From Paludibacteraceae bacterium (lineage in GTDB: Bacteria > Bacteroidota > Bacteroidia > Bacteroidales > Paludibacteraceae), in contig JAKSNK010000001.1 in assembly GCA_024399835.1 (NCBI GenBank), positions 1 through 64,000 of the forward strand: a stretch of DNA of 64,000 nucleotides, in the 5' to 3' direction. Positions 1 to 10,700 of the stretch are shown piece after piece. Made by a program: the position numbers and the translations under genes. Numbering within the stretch: position 1 is the first letter of the stretch; each line of letters starts with the position of its first letter. The notes beneath the pieces were generated by a model. It worked only from the letters and a program-made list of their open reading frames with translations. It was not told the DNA's origin and did no database searches.

Positions 1-464
1 TCTTTAAACACTTCGAGGGTGCTCCCAGAAGTTACCCAGAAATAACCGGTCCAAATAGCCTTACCTTCTTTCATGCTAGCGGCTTTACCTTCGGAAAGGT
101 CAACATTGGTAACCGTGAAGTTTTCACCACAGATTTCCATACCATAGACATTGCAAGAATCAATCATGTCTTGGGTCATGAAAAGATCGTAAGTCTCCCA
201 CCAGTCTTGGCAAAGGCTGAAACGGGTACCCGGCAGTTTTTGACCGTTGGCTTTGAATTCAATAGCATCATTTGTGCCATCATTTACCGAAAGGGTAACC
301 GTGATTTTGTTACCAGCCTGAGCAGAAGCAAACTTGCTGGCATCAAGCATAATGGTGTTGTCCCAGTGTACATCTTGAGAACCGGACCAAATAGAGGTTG
401 CGGACATGCTCATTGCAGAAGCCATGGCTGCAATGGCGAACAAAAAACGACAATTGTTTTTCAT
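1..464 (-). CDS. secreted protein with tandem beta-sandwich-like domains (3' end outside window)
   Basis: Reading the minus strand from the ATG at 464 gives 154 codons with no stop before the window edge, so the C-terminus is missing. The protein starts MKNNCRFLFAIAAMASAMSM, a clear signal peptide with likely cleavage after about residue 23. The mature part begins with an IWSGS...WDNTIML segment and contains ITVTLSVND and a YDLFMTQDMIDSC segment ending in GENFTVTNVDLSEG. A second IWTG...WVTSGSTLEVF segment then starts near residue 137, which looks like the start of a second copy of the same domain. This resembles the carbohydrate-associated beta-sandwich modules found in tandem in Bacteroidales exported glycan proteins; that assignment is inference. 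No catalytic domain is visible in the part present. Confidence 0.7.
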   Translation of the reverse strand, partial: MKNNCRFLFAIAAMASAMSMSATSIWSGSQDVHWDNTIMLDASKFASAQAGNKITVTLSVNDGTNDAIEFKANGQKLPGTRFSLCQDWWETYDLFMTQDMIDSCNVYGMEICGENFTVTNVDLSEGKAASMKEGKAIWTGYFWVTSGSTLEVFK

Positions 465-497
465 AAAAATAAAATTTAATGAGTTAATAAATAAAAA

Positions 498-572
498 TTA
501 ATATTGTGTCACGGACACATCGGTATAAAGTTGCTGCTCCTCCTGAAAAGTTATGAGTTTATTTGAATCCAT
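498..572 (-). CDS. 24-codon open frame upstream of the partial secreted gene
   Basis: An ATG at 572 opens a 24-codon frame (MDSNKLITFQEEQQLY, then TDVSVTQY) ending in TAA at 498, 33 nt before the ATG of the partial secreted gene. An AGGAGG-like run lies inside it. It could be a leader peptide, the remnant of a lost gene, or chance. There is no recognisable promoter next to it. It is listed because it is the only coding-like content of this 231-nt gap. Confidence 0.2.
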   Translation of the reverse strand: MDSNKLITFQEEQQLYTDVSVTQY

Positions 573-596
573 ACTATCTCTTTTTCTGATTTTTAT

Positions 597-634
597 CTCT
601 TAATTCTTAATTCATCCTCTTAATTCTTAATTCA
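597..634. repeat. two 18-bp direct copies, 20-bp period
   Basis: CTCTTAATTCTTAATTCA occurs at 597-614 and again at 617-634. It belongs to a family of short AT-rich intergenic repeats (GAATTAAGAATTAT-like on the other strand) also seen near 22295-22330, 28261-28320 and 61509-61536. Confidence 0.6.
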
Positions 635-695
635 AAATTATCTTTTCTCCCCTCGTCCTTGTTCACTTTTTTGCTAACAAATGTTGAGCGGTTTT

Positions 696-1766
696 TTAGC
701 GTTTGGATTTTTTGGCTTGTTGGCAGAGGATGCACTTATCCTTTTCGGGAGTGCCGAAGAGAATCGTGAACTTGACACCGGCAAAGAAATTATGCAGCTG
801 TTTACCTTCGGTCAAAGACGAATTGAACATGTGCGCAAGTTCAAACCGGTCAAAATTCCACTTGTTCTCAAAAGTCCAATACAAAGGATAAGCCGTTCCG
901 TCAGGATTGATATTCAACAGTCCGTAATCGACATACGCACCTATACGGTAACGCTGCGTTCCATTACGAAACTCATACCCCACTTCACCCGAAAGCAACA
1001 CATCAATACGGAACGGCAGCCGGTCGCCATCAGCACTAATCTCCACCGAATAACGATAACCGTGGTTGTCCATCTCGCCATGCGTGCCGATATATTGGTT
1101 ATACAGTCCCTCGGAAGTGATATTCTGATACATGTGCGTTTTGCCCCACAGCGGTATATTAACCTTAGCGCCCGCCAGTCCGTAAAAGCCGCCGACCGTT
1201 CCGCCCATCAGCAACGGCACCTGCAGATAAACAGTACGCGCAACATCCTTCCTTTCGGTAGCGGTATAAGTGAGCCGGTCGATAGGCACTCCATAGGTAT
1301 CTATGAGTTGTCCCCCATTGCCTGCAGGCAGCCAGCGCGTATCGCGGTCCCACATATTATACGCCAAATCGGCATTGGTGAACCGGTAGCCGTCGCACGA
1401 ATAAGTGACATCCTGAAAGACGGCACCTGCCCCGACCTGCAAGATGAAATGGTTATGCTGCAACTCGTACGCCACTCCCAGTCCCGCACTATAGCCGCCG
1501 GGTCGGTGCGAGACGGTTTCCATATTGTGCATTATACCCGAATAGCCACCGTCCGCCCACAAGCCGAACAGATGTCTTGTGCCTGCATAATCGGAAGTCA
1601 TCAGTCCCCGATTGTCGGTAGGACGGGGTTTATCCTTTTTGGTAAAGTTCTTAGCATCGGACTGAGCCAAGCCGGCAGAAGACTTTTCGTCGGTAACAAT
1701 ACGCTTCTGCGCAAGTAACGGCAGCGCCGTCAGGAGCAGGAACAGAGATAACGAAAACTTATTCAT
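696..1766 (-). CDS. outer-membrane beta-barrel protein, unknown function
   Basis: A 356-aa protein with a signal peptide (MNKFSLSLFLLLTALPLLAQ) followed by a charged linker and then alternating, aromatic-rich strands with many Gly and Tyr residues (for example YSAGLGVAYEL, FILQVGAGAVF, FFAGVKFTILFG), the pattern of a PorT-like or OmpA-like beta barrel. The last strand is followed by a short tail with a CxxC (KCILCQQAKKSKR). It lies 15 nt downstream of the giant repeat protein on the same strand with no terminator between them, so the two are probably one operon. A role as membrane partner or anchor of the giant protein is inferred from position only. No enzymatic motif is visible. Confidence 0.7.
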   Translation of the reverse strand: MNKFSLSLFLLLTALPLLAQKRIVTDEKSSAGLAQSDAKNFTKKDKPRPTDNRGLMTSDYAGTRHLFGLWADGGYSGIMHNMETVSHRPGGYSAGLGVAYELQHNHFILQVGAGAVFQDVTYSCDGYRFTNADLAYNMWDRDTRWLPAGNGGQLIDTYGVPIDRLTYTATERKDVARTVYLQVPLLMGGTVGGFYGLAGAKVNIPLWGKTHMYQNITSEGLYNQYIGTHGEMDNHGYRYSVEISADGDRLPFRIDVLLSGEVGYEFRNGTQRYRIGAYVDYGLLNINPDGTAYPLYWTFENKWNFDRFELAHMFNSSLTEGKQLHNFFAGVKFTILFGTPEKDKCILCQQAKKSKR

Positions 1767-1781
1767 CCTATAGTTATATAT

Positions 1782-4700
1782 TTAGTGAACAATGACTTTA
1801 ACTTCCCTTTCGCCTGCCCCTCTATCGAACAGCCGGAAGATAAACGCACCGGGAACGGCAGGGAGACGGACCTGGAAAGCGTTATGATCCAAATTATCGT
1901 ACGAGCCGGATGTATAAAGCGAGCCGTAAATATCGTACAGTTCGTATTCGCCACCACTGACTGAGAGGATATTGACGACGGGGTTCTCCTTGACCACATC
2001 GGTAGGTACGACAGAGACATACGGCGTAGTAGGCGTAGTGGGGTCGATGCCCTGCACATTAGGCGTCATGGCGCACGAGCAGATATAGTAATCCTCTCCC
2101 GTACGGCGCAAGGCGACATAATACGACGATGTAGGCAACAGGTAATGCGGGTCGTAATAATAGGGTTTGGTTTCACCCATCAGCAACTCGTTGTCACGAT
2201 ACCACTGATAACCGCTGAAATCGTATCCGCCGTTGAGCGATGGAACCAAGATATTAATCACATCGTTCCAGTGCTGCGGAATAATCCACGAGGGATAGCG
2301 CACGGTAAAGGCAATGTCACGGCTGGTAAGCGTAGAGTCGATACAAACGCCCTCGAAGAAGAGTTTGGCGGCATATTGGTCGGGTCGCACATAATCCTGC
2401 GGGTCGGAATGATACGGCAAGTCCAAATAGAGCGTATCGTCGGTCATCGGCAGGTAGTCGGCATTCTCAAATCCCTGTGCGAGCGCGGCAGGCGAGTACT
2501 CCACCCTATAAGTTCGCGGACGCTTGCCCTGCATGGTGAAAGCGACCTTAACAACAGACGCGTCGGCGCACACATCAAGCGCATGCACGCTAACGCGCGT
2601 AGGAGTGATTTCCGTAAGGTAGATAGTGGTGAGTTCGGGGCATCCGTATTGGTTGGTGGAATGGTAATGATAGGTACCTCCACGCGTCCAAACAGAGTCT
2701 CTGAACGCATACGAATCACCCGTACAGAGCGTATCGTAGAGCGTGTCGTACCGGAAAGCATACACATGCAAATCAATCGTGAAGACGGAGTCGCAAGCCG
2801 TATGGACAGTCAAAAGCGAGTCGTGGAAAGAGTATTTGCTCATGCTATTGGGTTTGACCTCGATATACTGAGATACATTATGCCAACGGAAAGTGAAACT
2901 TTGGTCGGCACAGATACTCGAATCCTCGTGGAACTCGTATGCCTGGTTGACCTGCAGCTTGAGGTAAAAAATACTATCACAGCCAAAGCGCGTAACGGTA
3001 TTCACGGAGTCGTAGATAAGCGTAGCAGAGTCGGAATGATAGATGCGGTCGTGCCACTCAACCGTCTGATTGGAACAGATTTGGCTGTCGCAATAGAAAC
3101 GATAAGTGGGGTGAACCGTAACAATATGCCGGACGGCACTATCGCACCCCAGCACGGAGAGCAAGACCGTATCCAAGACAAACTCGCCGTCCTGCAAATG
3201 CGGATTGACCCACTCGCCGTGTTGATTGTAGATATGTCCGTGGAAATCGTACGGCTCGTTGTCGCAGATAGTGAACTGCTGCGGAACAGCGTCATAAGTA
3301 GGCAGCACGGTCAGCGTAAGGATATAAGTGGAATCGCATCCGTGATGCGGTCCAAAAGCAGTCGTTGTATATCGTACGGTATCGGTATGCACTCCAGCCG
3401 ACCATGTACCTCCGGTGCGGTTGCCCTTGTACCACCTGTTCTGCCACAAGACGCTGTCGTTGTCGCAGATAGTCCGCGTCTCGTCGAAGCGGTAGATAGG
3501 CAGCACGGTCAACTGCATTTCGAAGACGCTGTCGCACCTATTGGCACGCGAAGAGAAAGACTTGGTATATGTGTTCGTTCCCGGCTGCGTGAGCAAGATA
3601 GGCGCATCGGGGGTAATAACATCGCCGTGCGTGTTGACCCATGTATATTCGGTATGCACGGTATCCTGACAGACCGTATCCGTTTGGGTGAACCTCCAGG
3701 TCGGGAAGACGGTAACCTTGTGCAAGACGGCACTATCGCAGCCGTGGACAGACATAACCGTACTGTCCAAAATGAAGGTTTGCACTTCGTGCAGCGGAGA
3801 AACCCACTCGCCATGTTGATTGTAGATATGTCCATGGAAATCAAAGGTCTCGTTATCGCAGATAGTATCCAAGTCTTCCACTTCGCCGTAAGTAGGATAG
3901 ACTATCAGCCCGAAGATATAAGTCGAGTCGCAAGCATGTCCGGGCACAGCCGTTGTGGTAAAGCGCACCGTATCGACATAAGTGCCTGCCGACCATGTAC
4001 CTCCTGCCTTATTACCCACATACTTATGCCCATGATAGACAATGCTGTCGTTGTCGCACATCACGGCAGTAGAGTCAAAGCGGTAAGTAGGCAGTACGAC
4101 CAAATCCAATATATAGGTCGAGTCGCAAGCCATCGTTTGGGTAGCGTAACTCTTTTCGTAACGGAAAGTGCCTGCGCGGTCGATTAAGACAGGTTGCTCC
4201 AAAGGCACGACATCGCCGTGCTGATTGATCCAAGTATATTCGGGGCGGAGGGTATCCCGGCAGACCGTATCCGTTTCGTAGAACGAATAAGTCGGGTAGT
4301 TAAACAACTTGAGGTGGTACACCGAGTCACACCCCACTCCCGTATCACAATCGGGACAAGTGGAAGTACGCAGACTATCGGCATAATCGCCTGCGACACG
4401 GTAATACTTGCCCCTCCACAAGAGCGAATCGCTAAGGCAGATAGTGTCGGTATGGTAAAAGTCGTAGTTCTGGCAGAAAGTGACATTGAGGTAGTGAATA
4501 CCGTCGCAGCCGTAGTCGGTAGCGAAATGCGCGATAAAGGTTTGCTTTTTAGCCACCGACTGCTCGGGGTTGAAGAAAATCTTCTGGTTATTCCACAACA
4601 GCGTATCGTTCTTACACATCGTATAATCCTCGTGCGTTTCGAGGGCAGGAACGACGGTCAAATGCAGCACATAGACGGAGTCCATGCCGTGCGTTTTGGT

Positions 4701-7700
4701 TCGCAGGGAGTCGTAATAAGTGCCCGAAGTGCGGTAGTTAAGGTACTCATACTTGCGCCAGTCAAAGCGGACATTACCGCAAGTAAACGCCGTCGTATCG
4801 AAGCGGTAGGTGGGATAGACATCCAGCGTGTCCCAAACGACACTGTCGCAGCCCAAGACATTGACGGTAGTATCCACAAAGACGAAATGCCGGTCAGGGC
4901 GCGTGGGATCGGTATAGTCATCCACATGGAAATCGGATGCCGTATGGCAGTTATCCTTGTCCGTGTCTCCGCTGGGGCAGAACGACCACTGTGTATCGTT
5001 ATCGCCAATGATATGGTGCAAGTGAACACGGTCAACGCCACGAACCTGGATATCCAAGACATGTGTGCTGTCACATCCGAACTGCGAGGGATAAGTGACT
5101 TGGTCACGGTGCCAGCCCTCCGAATAGACGATAAAAGTATCTATCTGATGTTCAGCCACCATCCGATTGAGCAGCGTGCTATCGTTGAAATAGTTACCCG
5201 CATAGAGGCGGTGCTGCCAGCGCAAAGTATCATTGTCACAGACATGCAGCGAATCAACGAACTCGTACACAGGCGGAATATAGAGCGTCAAAGTCCACAC
5301 ACTGTCGCAACCGGTAACACGGCTATGCATGTTATGCGGATCGGTAAAGTAAGTTTGCGTCTTGAGCGAGTCAACAAAAGTGTACCACCCGGATTCCGCC
5401 GTTGCAATCGTACTTGTACGCATGCGGCGCACCTCGTCCCACAAGCCATGGTGCTCGTGCCCTTTCCATTCATAGGGAGTGTTCTGGCAGACCGTATCCT
5501 GCATGGTCAAGCGGTAAGTAGGCGACTTGTACAACTGCAGCACATAGATGGAGTCAAAGCCAAAGACAGTCTTCAAACTATCGTAGCAGAACATACTTTC
5601 GCCCTCAATATCCTTGCCGTTAATATAGACGGGGTGAGAGCCGCCGTGCTGGTCGGGTTTATCCCACTGATAGATGCAGTTATCGCACACGAAATCAAAA
5701 GTGGTATCACGGTACACCTTGCCGATGCGGATGTGCAGCACACGCGTACTGTCGCAAGCGTGCGAACCGACAAGTTTGGTGGGGTAAGTAACCTGATAGG
5801 TGTTGTAGGGGTCGGATGCCACGACAACCTTTTCTCCCGGAGTGGGGATATACGGGCATTTGGCACCCACATAAGTAGTGCCTTCCCATACCATATAGTC
5901 CTCGTCGGACATCGTGTCCGTTTGCTCCAAATAGTAACTTGGCAGCACGGTGAGGTGAAGCACCATGATACTGTCACATCCCCCGTCGGGGCAGTCGTCA
6001 CAAGAGCGTGTGAGCGTAGAATCGGCGAACTGATACAAGCCGGCTGTATGAATAGGAATAGTAGTCGGGTCAATGCGTTGGCGTGTGCCTTCGCTATAGA
6101 CGGTACGCCCCTCTCTGCCTGTCCATTCCCAAGTGGTATTGACAGTATCCCGGCAGACGGTATCGTACAATTGGATATAGTAAGTAGGATGTACCAGCAC
6201 CACATGCGCCACCACGCTATCGCAACCATACTCCACGGACGGAATGGTATCTACCAAGACATAACGCCCAATGCGTGTATCGTTTGCCTCGTGCGAGGAA
6301 ACGACCCACTCGCCATGTTCGTTACAGATGCGGTCGTGGTAGAACGAATAGGTCTCGTTGTCGCAGATATGTGCATAAGTGGTATCGGTTGCCTCTACAC
6401 GCGTATAGGCAGGGTTGATACGCAAGTTCAGATTGACGGTGGAGTCGCAGCCATGGATAGTGGGATAAGTGGTCAAATCGGCATAAAGCGGCTGTGCAGA
6501 CAAATCGGTAATGACTGCCTTATACAAGTCGGGCTGATATGCGCCGTCGAACTTGACACCCACATAGAGGCATTGCTCCCAAACGACCGTATCGTTTTCG
6601 CACATGGTGCGTGACTCAGCCGGCATGTTATACACGCTATCAACACGCAGCGACAAAGCCCATACACTATCGCACAAGTATGCCCCGGCGGTGCCTATGC
6701 TGTCGTGGAAGACATAAGTTCCGCACGGCAGCGAAGCAACATATTCGGCAGGATTGTCAATCCACGCATGTTCGGAAGTCAAATACAAGCGGCGAGGGTG
6801 GTTTTCCCATTCGTACGGATTGCCCTGACACACCGAATCAACCGTAGTGCGTTCGGCAGTAACAGGGTAGAACGGCAGAACGGTCAATTCCAAATTATAC
6901 ACCGAGTCAAACTCCAGCACGGTGAGATACGTGTCAGAGGTGAAATAGGATGTTTGTCCTTCCCACTGCTCAGGCATAATAACCCGCCGCAGCGAGTCGG
7001 CGCCCGTATGGTCTTTGCCCATCCACGCGTACGGTTCGTTGCCGCAAGTGACATCACGCAGCGTATCGCGGAAAGTGTGTCCCAAGCGGATAAACAGCAC
7101 ACGCGTACTGTCGCAGAAGCGGTCGCTATTGGTTACCGTAGTATGCCAATGCAACTCGACGGTTGTATCTTTGGTAACCGTGATATCGTGCGGTTCTACA
7201 GCCAACTCGCCGCCATAAGTGACGCCCTCCCAAGTCAGGACTTGTTCGTCGGACATCTTGGCAGTAGTATCCGTATAATAAGACGGCAGGACGGTCAATC
7301 GCAGTACCCATACGGAGTCGCAATTGCAGTTATTGGCAGTCAGCAGCGAGTCATAATAAGTGAAGTTGCCTGCTTGGTCAATAGGCAAGGCAGCAAAGCG
7401 TGCAGGGTTATGTCCGATCCACTCGTATGTTCCGCCCAGCGTGTCACGGCAGACAGTATCAAGAAACTCCTTGTAGTAAGACGGATTGAGGCGAATATGC
7501 AACTGCTCCTGGAACTCGCACTTGCCCTCCGCCGTAATCGTTTGCACGAACAGGTAGTCGCCCGGCATGCTGTCGCGAGGCGAGAAATAATGCCGCTGCA
7601 AGCCAAAATAGTCCGCTGCATCGTTTTGACACAAAACAGTATCGGTCACGCGGTCGGAGTTGTCAATCACCTTCAGTTGCAAAGTAACGACACTATCACA

Positions 7701-10700
7701 CAAGTAAGTTTGCGTGAATATGGTGTCATTTATCGTCGTATCCGTATAGAAGACAAATCCATCGTGTCCGTCCCAACGATAAGGCAGGTCTTTGGAGCAA
7801 ATGGTATCTTTGACAACGACAGCACGCGCATCCTTGTAGGACGGATGTACCGTGAGATGCAAGCGATAGACACTATCACAACCCAGTCCCTTTTCGCACT
7901 CGGCACATTCGGGGTTATGCAGACGGTCGTAGAGGACATAATCGCCCCACTCGTCCGTCAAATGGTCAATCTGAATAGGGTCGCCGTCTTCGTCCACAAA
8001 CGCATGTCCCTCGTGCAAAGTCCACACAAACGGGTCGCCCTGACAGGCAACGGAGTCTTCCTCCTGATAGAAAGTCTGATAGACATGCAATGTCAAATAG
8101 TAGGAACTGTCGCAAGTGAACGCAGAAGAGTACTTGGCGGAATCCAACAGTTCCCCGACATCAACGGTCTTGTAGGGTGTTACAGCCGGCGTGCCGTCGA
8201 ACTTGGCACCCATATACAGGCGATTTTGCCATGTTACGGTATCGTTGTTGCACAAATGGAGCGTTTGCTCAATGCGATAAGTGGGATGGACATGCAGTTG
8301 GAGAATCCACACAGAGTCAGTCGTTATCGGCTTGCCGTCTACCACGATGGTCATCTTCATACTGTCCACTATCTCATACATCTCGGGAGCAAAGCCGTCA
8401 AAGCCGGACACATGCAGTCCGCTCTTGTTGCCATACAACTGGTCCGAATAGACGGTGCGCATATTCGTTCTATCCCACAAGGCACGCGGAGAAGGAGACA
8501 TGGCATCGTATTTATCCGACGAAGTATGACCTGTCCACACAAACATACTCGTGTCGCAAATATCCGCTACGACCGTTTCCACAAAAGTATGTCCGACCGT
8601 GATTTCCAGCCGGTAAATAGAGTCGCACAGCGTGTAAATCGTAGTGAGCGAATCGTGGAAGATATACGGTTCTTCGCGCTCTGCAAACGGACCGTAGATA
8701 GTACCTCGCCACTCAAACTGCTCATTATCCGCCATGTTATGGTTATCAACATGCAGGTACGCCTTGTTGCGCGTAAGTGTCAGTTCGGTAACACTATCGC
8801 ACCCGAACTCGCTATGGCGGCTATCCACAAACGAGTTGGTTGTGCCAAGAGCCATGTGTTGAATGGAGTCAACAGGTATCATTCGCGCATTATTGCGGTC
8901 AAAGACAGAGTCAGCAGTACAAGCAGACCACGAATAAGGGATATCCACCAGTTTGCCTAAAGCAGGGTCGTAATGCTGTCCGCAATAGACATCCGTTAGT
9001 TGCTCATAGAATGACGGCGCCACATACAAGTGCAGCACAAAAATGCTATCACATCCGCCCTGAGCACATGCGGGGCAGGAAATCGTTTTAACCGTATCGC
9101 GGAACTCAAACCACTGGCATGTGTCGTCTTCGGTAAAATAGAGTTGCCGAATCAGCGAGTCGGTTTCCAAACGCCCGTCACGCCGCCATTCATACGGCAA
9201 TTCCCAGCGACCATTGGCACAGAAAGTATCCCGTGTATGAATCATGAAAGTGTCGCAGATATGCAGGTTCACCTGGAAGATACTATCGCATCCGTTGAAT
9301 AGTCCGAGCGGGTCGTATTTGGCTCTCATCTCCTCGCAACCGACTGTTTTGAGCGTATCGTAATAGACGCCCGCCGTATCAAAAGTTTCGTCTTGGAAAT
9401 ACAGACTTCCGGGAAAACGCAAGGGCTCATTCTCACAAACGGTGGTATCCAAAACGACACGCATCGTATCGCACACATAGAGTTCAAAAGTCATCATACT
9501 ATCGCAACCGGAAACGGTACGATAAGAGCGTGTCCATGTATTCAGCCCCAACTCAAAGCCCATCTGGTAATCGCCTGTAGGCAAACCGTCCCGGCTGAAG
9601 AAAACGGTAGAATCCAGAACTTCACCGGCGATAGAATCGTGTGCAGGGTTGTCGTAGAAGAAACGCGCCGTGTCGGTCACACAAACCATGCGCCGCACCG
9701 TGTCGTTATACGCGCGGAACACATGCACCATGGTACGCAAAGTGTCACGGTAAGTGGGCAGAGCGTCTTCACAAAGGACATGCTTGCGGTACAGCAACAT
9801 ATCCACTTCGTACAGCGTAAACGGATCACGATCCTCCGGCTGCAATTCTGCTTGAGGGTCGTTAATAAACTGATGGTCGAAGAACTGGTCTAAAGTCTCA
9901 ATGTCGGTATTCAGGTAATGCCCGACCATTTGACTATAAATGGGTTTGTTCTTTTTGTCGCAAGGGAAGACCTTCCAGACAACAGAGTCCAAGTTCCACT
10001 CTTTGTGCAATTTGCCATAAAAATTGAGCACCGTACTATCGCATACATACGCCGTATCCAACCGTACGGACTTTTGGCTACGCCAATCAGCAAACTGCCG
10101 CTGATACCACCCCTTGTTCTCCATGTAAGGCAAGTCGTACGAATAGCGCGACATAATAGGCGCTTCGTTCTGTATAAAGAGCGAATCGACATCCGTATAA
10201 GGGTTAAAGTCCAATGTGTATTGATAGCCGATACCGTTGGTCAAACCATACACAAATCCGGTAAAGCCATTGCCTGTAGTCTGAATGTCAAACCAATCGT
10301 CTTTCGAACTCTCGGAGAGCAGCACGCTACCATGCGACATAGAAGGGTTGCTCGGGAAAGCGGTAAAACTGCCTGCATCCACCGTCACGGGTTGTCCTTT
10401 GCTATTAGTAATCGTCAGCAGTCCTATTTCGTTCGTCGGTAAAATCAATGCCACATAGTGCTTTTGCGGAGGAATATAACCGCCCTCTATTTCGACAGGA
10501 TCCATTTTTTTAATCACCACTCGCGAAGTCTTGACACGCGTTGTCCAATCGGCAATACGCGCATCGGCAGGGTTACCCCAGTTGACATCCATAGACTCAA
10601 ACTCGGAAATGGGAATTTCCTCCTTGTTGGCAGGTCCGCAGGTAAGGAACTGGCGAACCGTAATGGGCTTGTCACTATGAATAACTATCGTCTCGACTTG

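Noticed and set aside
2145..8960. Three very long plus-strand open frames (680, 806 and 751 aa) inside the giant repeat gene
   Set aside because: They are antisense to a continuous, clearly structured repeat protein with signal peptide and promoter. Their sequences are rich in Arg, Ile and Val without domains, as expected from reading the repeat codons backwards; no promoter or start context supports them.
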